Source of the DNA: Allacma fusca | Lineage: Eukaryota; Arthropoda; Collembola; Symphypleona; Sminthuridae | DNA length: 64,000 nucleotides | Assembly: GCA_947179485.1 (NCBI GenBank) | Contig: OX359248.1 | Coordinates: forward strand, 49,300,386-49,364,385 | Direction: 5' to 3' | Part shown: one piece after another, positions 60,185 to 64,000 of the stretch | Position numbering within the stretch: position 1 is the stretch's first letter | Layout of the letters: every line of letters begins with the position of its first letter | Notes under the pieces: model-generated | Seen by the model: only the letters and a program-made list of their open reading frames with translations | Told to the model about the DNA's origin: nothing | Databases searched by the model: none | Program-made: the position numbers and the translations under genes

Positions 60185-61037
60185 TTAAAGATTACATTCT
60201 CGGTGGCAATTAGCAACTTCAGGATAGTCGCAGCGAGAGGTTTGGGGAGACGGACCAGAGTCTTGAACGTAATGAAGTGGTGTACTAGTGTGGTTTCCGG
60301 CGCACTCCATTTCACAAGCAACGAGCTGAGCTGTACATGCTATATAATGGGTGCATTTTTTAGGATGCGGATAGTTTCCATCGGCATGCCCGGAACAGTC
60401 ATAATTAAAGGGAACCCCACCAATGCTGCATCGATTCGCTTGTGGAATGATTTTATCTAAACAAAGTTAAAAACTAATTTAAATGTGTTCGCAAGTATAA
60501 TACATGCACGTATGCATAAATAAAAAGCCGAATTTCGGTAGCTTGACAGTATCACATATCACATTTAACATACAAATGTAATAATTATTATAGACCTGAG
60601 TAGGAACTTACTACTTTTTGCATAATTACAACCATCGTTGTTGCAATTAGCAACTTCAGGATAGTCGCAGCGAGAGGTTTGGGGAGAAGGACCAGAATTT
60701 TGAACGTAATGAAGAGGTGTTCCCGTGTGATTTTGTGCACACTCTATTTCGCATGCGACGATCCCAGCTGTACAAGCAATGTAGTGAGTGCATTTGGAAG
60801 GATGCGGGTAGTTTCCATCTCGTTTGCCACGACAGTTGTATTCTACTGGGTGTCCATTGATGCCACAGAGGTTCCCACTTGGGACATTCAAGCCTAATCA
60901 AACGTTTACACAGTGTAAGGCTTTAATTTCAGTACAGTAGTAAAATGTATTATAAAATAGTGTAGTCACTTACTTTGAATAGCGATGACGACTGAGAGCA
61001 CCAGGAGCAATGAAGTGAGAACGAATTTGAAAGTCAT
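60185..61037 (-). CDS. Secreted chitin-binding protein, two peritrophin-A-like domains
   Basis: Three exons, 61037-60974, 60893-60612 and 60456-60185, join in phase 1 to give 205 residues. The first exon is a signal peptide (MTFKFVLTSLLLVLSVVIA). Exons 2 and 3 each encode one chitin-binding type-2 domain with six main cysteines, for example the CTHYIACTA core and the TSRCDYPEVANC end. Such proteins bind chitin fibres in the gut peritrophic matrix or cuticle. The one-domain-per-exon layout with equal phases points to origin by exon duplication. The two domain ends are identical over 45 bp, more alike than the rest, which suggests gene conversion. The donor of exon 2 was set at GTAAGT (60611-60606), in phase with exon 3. 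Confidence 0.92.
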
Positions 61038-61153
61038 TTTCGAAAATGAAATTGAAATGTCTGCAAACTTTCGAAATAATTGACTTTACGATTTAGTGGA
61101 AGAATGAAGCCAACTGATTTGATGTGAACTGATTTACTCTGCCGTTAATTCCC

Positions 61154-61162
61154 CTATTTATA
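61154..61162 (-). promoter_or_regulatory. TATA box of the peritrophin gene
   Basis: On the minus strand TATAAATAG lies 117 bp upstream of the ATG, in a GGGTATAAATAGGGG context. A start of transcription about 30 bp downstream would leave a leader of about 85 bases. Confidence 0.7.
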
Positions 61163-61429
61163 CCCAAATTCGCCCACAAGTGCAAGTGTCAACTTCAAAA
61201 TTCACTGGAGTTAGCAGTGTGAAATATTCATTGGGATTGGCGTGCTGTCAGTATGTTATTACCCTATTGATCGCATCCAATTCTATTAGCTGATAGTATT
61301 CTATACCTAAGCGATTCTTCTGTTATATAAACTGATTACGCTGCTTCCATCCAACAGTGCAATTATTTACATTGATCTGCGTAAACGAATTTAACCTTGT
61401 GATTCAAGCATTTGAATAATTGTCTGTCG

Positions 61430-61820
61430 CCCTATTAGCGCAAACCAAATTTTGAAATTTTGGGGCCAACATGTGTAAGCAATTCAAACATTCTTAATTT
61501 ACATTGGCCAATGCGTTTAGGGAAAGCAAATTTTTAAATATTGTTTCGTCCAGTCCCTCATTCAAATGGAGCTTACAAATCCTTCGACAATGCCCTAATC
61601 CAATCAAGTTGATGAAATTCAATTGGTTATTCCGCTAATGCAATCCGGGCTGTTTGGATTTTATTGAAAATTCATTATTCCAAATCCAAATGATTTAATG
61701 TTTATTGCCAAACCCTTAATGTAAATCCAAATTGTGGACTTTCTTGGTAAAGACCTTAACCCAATCGAAATAATTTGGTGTTTTCTTATTGACCCCTTAA
61801 TCCAATGCGACAAGTAACCT
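61430..61820. repeat. Degenerate tandem repeat, period about 40 bp
   Basis: Words of the type CC(C)TAATCCAATC or CCTTAA(T/C)CCAATC recur at about 61593, 61632, 61676, 61711, 61750 and 61794, each followed by a TTG-rich half ending near TTATTG. The spacing of 35-44 bp suggests an old minisatellite upstream of the peritrophin gene. Confidence 0.5.
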
Positions 61821-63559
61821 GAATAAATTTCCCACCCATGTCGCAGTTACTACCGACAACATTTATTCGAAGCCAGAATTTCTTATCAATGTAATTTGCA
61901 GGTGATATGATTGTCAGGTTACTGTAAATGCTTTATCCCACCCGTGATAACAAAATTATTGTTCTCCCTAATTTTATTATAATTTGTATGTTTAGATCAA
62001 CCTTACTAACCAGACAAAACACATGCGATTTCGCATCAGAATTCCAGTCAAGGACTAATTTATCATTGGTGACAATTACATAGTGATCATATGTACATAT
62101 ATTGCATGACCAGGAACCAGTACCAGTTTACGAAACAAATCTACACTTCACAAATATCTCGTGTGCAACATATTTCGTAAATTTTGATTTAGTAGGATTA
62201 TCATTCTTTTCTAAATATTAGTAATACAGTATACCAAAATATACATTTTTCTGCCATTCCCTCTCAAAACTACTGGTTCGGTTATTATAACAATACATTC
62301 AAGAGTATACACACGTACTAAACTTGAATCTTAGACCGTCAATGTTACTGAAATGACTAATATTGCAGATACTGTTAGTTTAAACGGGTTAGTATTGTTT
62401 CGAAACTTTATTAGAAAATATTTCTAATAATAAAGAGGGACTAGTTTCCGAGAAGGGGATGTAATGATTTGTGGATATCTACGCACGTGTGAGTCAATTA
62501 TGAGCAGTATTTCCTGGAATTGTAACATGTGCATAATTTACTTGAATCATAAAACAGCATAATTTCCAAGTGGTTTTCTGTCAACACGGTTCTCGAGTAA
62601 GTATTCAGGTGTTACTTATGGCTGCAAGTCTACTTAAAGAACTACAGTATTTTATTTTGATTGATCTACGTTTTTAAGTGGACAACAAGCAGATTGAGAT
62701 CACTGTACTCTTCAATTTCCACTTCAATTTAATTACGACAATTCTGAGTACTCTTGATTTCCTTAAATCAGCAGATGATTAAACTGCCTTAGAAAGAGCA
62801 ATTTCGACAAAACAGATATTTTATTTACTCTGCATAAAATTTTGCTGAGTTCCATTGGCTGCTGAATTTTAACTCCTCCCCTGTCGAAGTCATCAATCAC
62901 TGGTACAGACGTGGGGATCTGCACGTGTCATTTTATAAAGATAGATATGCACCAATTATACATAAGAGTATTCTGTACGTTTTACAGAGAACGTTTCGAT
63001 TTACTGAGCAAGTTACGGAATTCAAATTAAACTATTTGGTGGTTAAACAAATGCATAACCCGCAATGCAGGGGGATATTGGCTCAGCCCGAAACGATTCC
63101 TGAAAAAGGAAACTTAATGTTTTTAAACATGCACATTTCAGCATGGATTTCCAAGGAACATCTACCATACATTAAAAACCATACATGTCGGATGAAGGCT
63201 AGACAAACCAACACTCGAAAAAGTTTAAATACAAGAGTAATATTTCTCCATCCAAAGATAACGACGCTTGTTTGAAAAATTCAGTTAATGCAAGATGTTC
63301 CGTCCCAAATCCAACCAGAGGGTCCCGCAAATTGCCCGCACCACTGATAATTGTGACAAACACAACACATTTAATCGTTGTGGCACACTAAACACAAAAA
63401 AGAAACCCACTAACAAAATCTCCACCAATCCAACTACCTGCGGCAATTGACTATCACCACCAACGTCAAATCGTCAAAGAAATGGCAATATCGGCTCTAA
63501 ACTCAAAGTTCCAGGTGTACTTCTTTTATCCCGCGTTATAGAAGTAAGGGTATCGTGTT
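61821..63559. other. Region without a supported gene
   Basis: It contains copy 2 of repeat R (62797-63011). The frame at 62925-63275 (116 codons) begins inside that repeat and has no known domain. A C- and A-rich stretch at 63296-63540 stands out in composition and has a 51-codon ATG frame (from MFRPKSNQRV) with three cysteines, but nothing I recognise. Confidence 0.4.
62797..63011 (+). repeat. Dispersed repeat R, copy 2
   Basis: Second copy of the repeat at 54384-54612, with the same block order and small indels. Confidence 0.7.
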
Positions 63560-64000
63560 AAGTAAACTGATAGATTTAAAAACAAAGTTTAATTTTGTTG
63601 GCCTGCACCTGGTCAGTTTTTTATCGGGAACAAACAAACTATTTGGCGTGAAAAGTAAACGTCAATATTTATTTACGACTGAGCCATAAATTTTGCAAAT
63701 AGAAGGTCTTCAGTAAACTTCCAGATAGATTTTGAATTCCCAGTCCCACAGACCACTTCCGTAAAAATAAGAATTTTCAATGACACATACTTATATGACT
63801 ATATCAAACGTAACTAATTTTTAATATCTGAATTCTTATAAAACAATTTGACATCTTAATTTGGTTTAGCATCCTGAATAAGTTAGCTTCCTGTTAGAGT
63901 ATGGTTTTACCACTAGATGATATTCAAAATGTACAATTCCGCTCTCTAAATGCAGACAGAAGATCATTTCGATGCATATGACCAACATAAATCCATTTTT
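63560..64000 (+). repeat. Duplicated block, copy C, cut by the window end
   Basis: Colinear with copy B without its MITE, and matching it at all but one visible base over the last 298 bases. The block runs beyond the window. Confidence 0.85.

Overview
The window is nuclear DNA from an arthropod, probably a hexapod. It is AT-rich, has short GT-AG introns and AATAAA signals, and carries typical arthropod families: a ZAD-C2H2 zinc-finger protein, sigma-class glutathione S-transferases, a Spaetzle-type Toll ligand and a chitin-binding peritrophin. I cannot place it further from the sequence; a springtail-like lineage is only a guess.

Layout. 1-6.6 kb has no recognisable gene. A six-exon ZAD plus 14-finger gene lies on the minus strand at 6.6-11.1 kb. 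11-17 kb is gene-poor. 17.7-26 kb is a nest of mobile DNA: a decayed Copia-type retrotransposon (minus) is split by a 974-bp hAT-type element and by a 5.23-kb PIF/Harbinger element carrying three decayed genes (MADF-like, THAP, DDE transposase). A second hAT-type element lies at 26.73-27.89 kb. 28-31.6 kb holds only repeats.

From 32.1 kb genes become dense. A seven-exon caspase homologue has lost its catalytic cysteine and keeps a long low-complexity tail. Four sigma GSTs follow in tandem (37.2-44.1 kb), all on the plus strand with the same intron positions and phases. A secreted orphan protein lies at 45.1-46.4 kb and a Spaetzle homologue on the minus strand at 47.3-50.1 kb. 50-60 kb has no convincing gene but holds a duplicated block and a pogo-type MITE. 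A two-domain peritrophin (minus) lies at 60.2-61.0 kb, and the window ends inside another copy of the duplicated block.

The genes do not form an operon. Caspase, Spaetzle, GST and peritrophin homologues fit immune, detoxification and gut-barrier roles, but their proximity may be chance. The strongest unusual points are the pseudo-caspase (Gly for Cys, altered S1 pocket, intact DETD motif), a Harbinger element with a third THAP gene, and a GST exon whose first nine bases appear to come from a MITE end.

All exon models were joined by hand from GT/AG sites, reading phase and family similarity. No transcripts or database searches were available.
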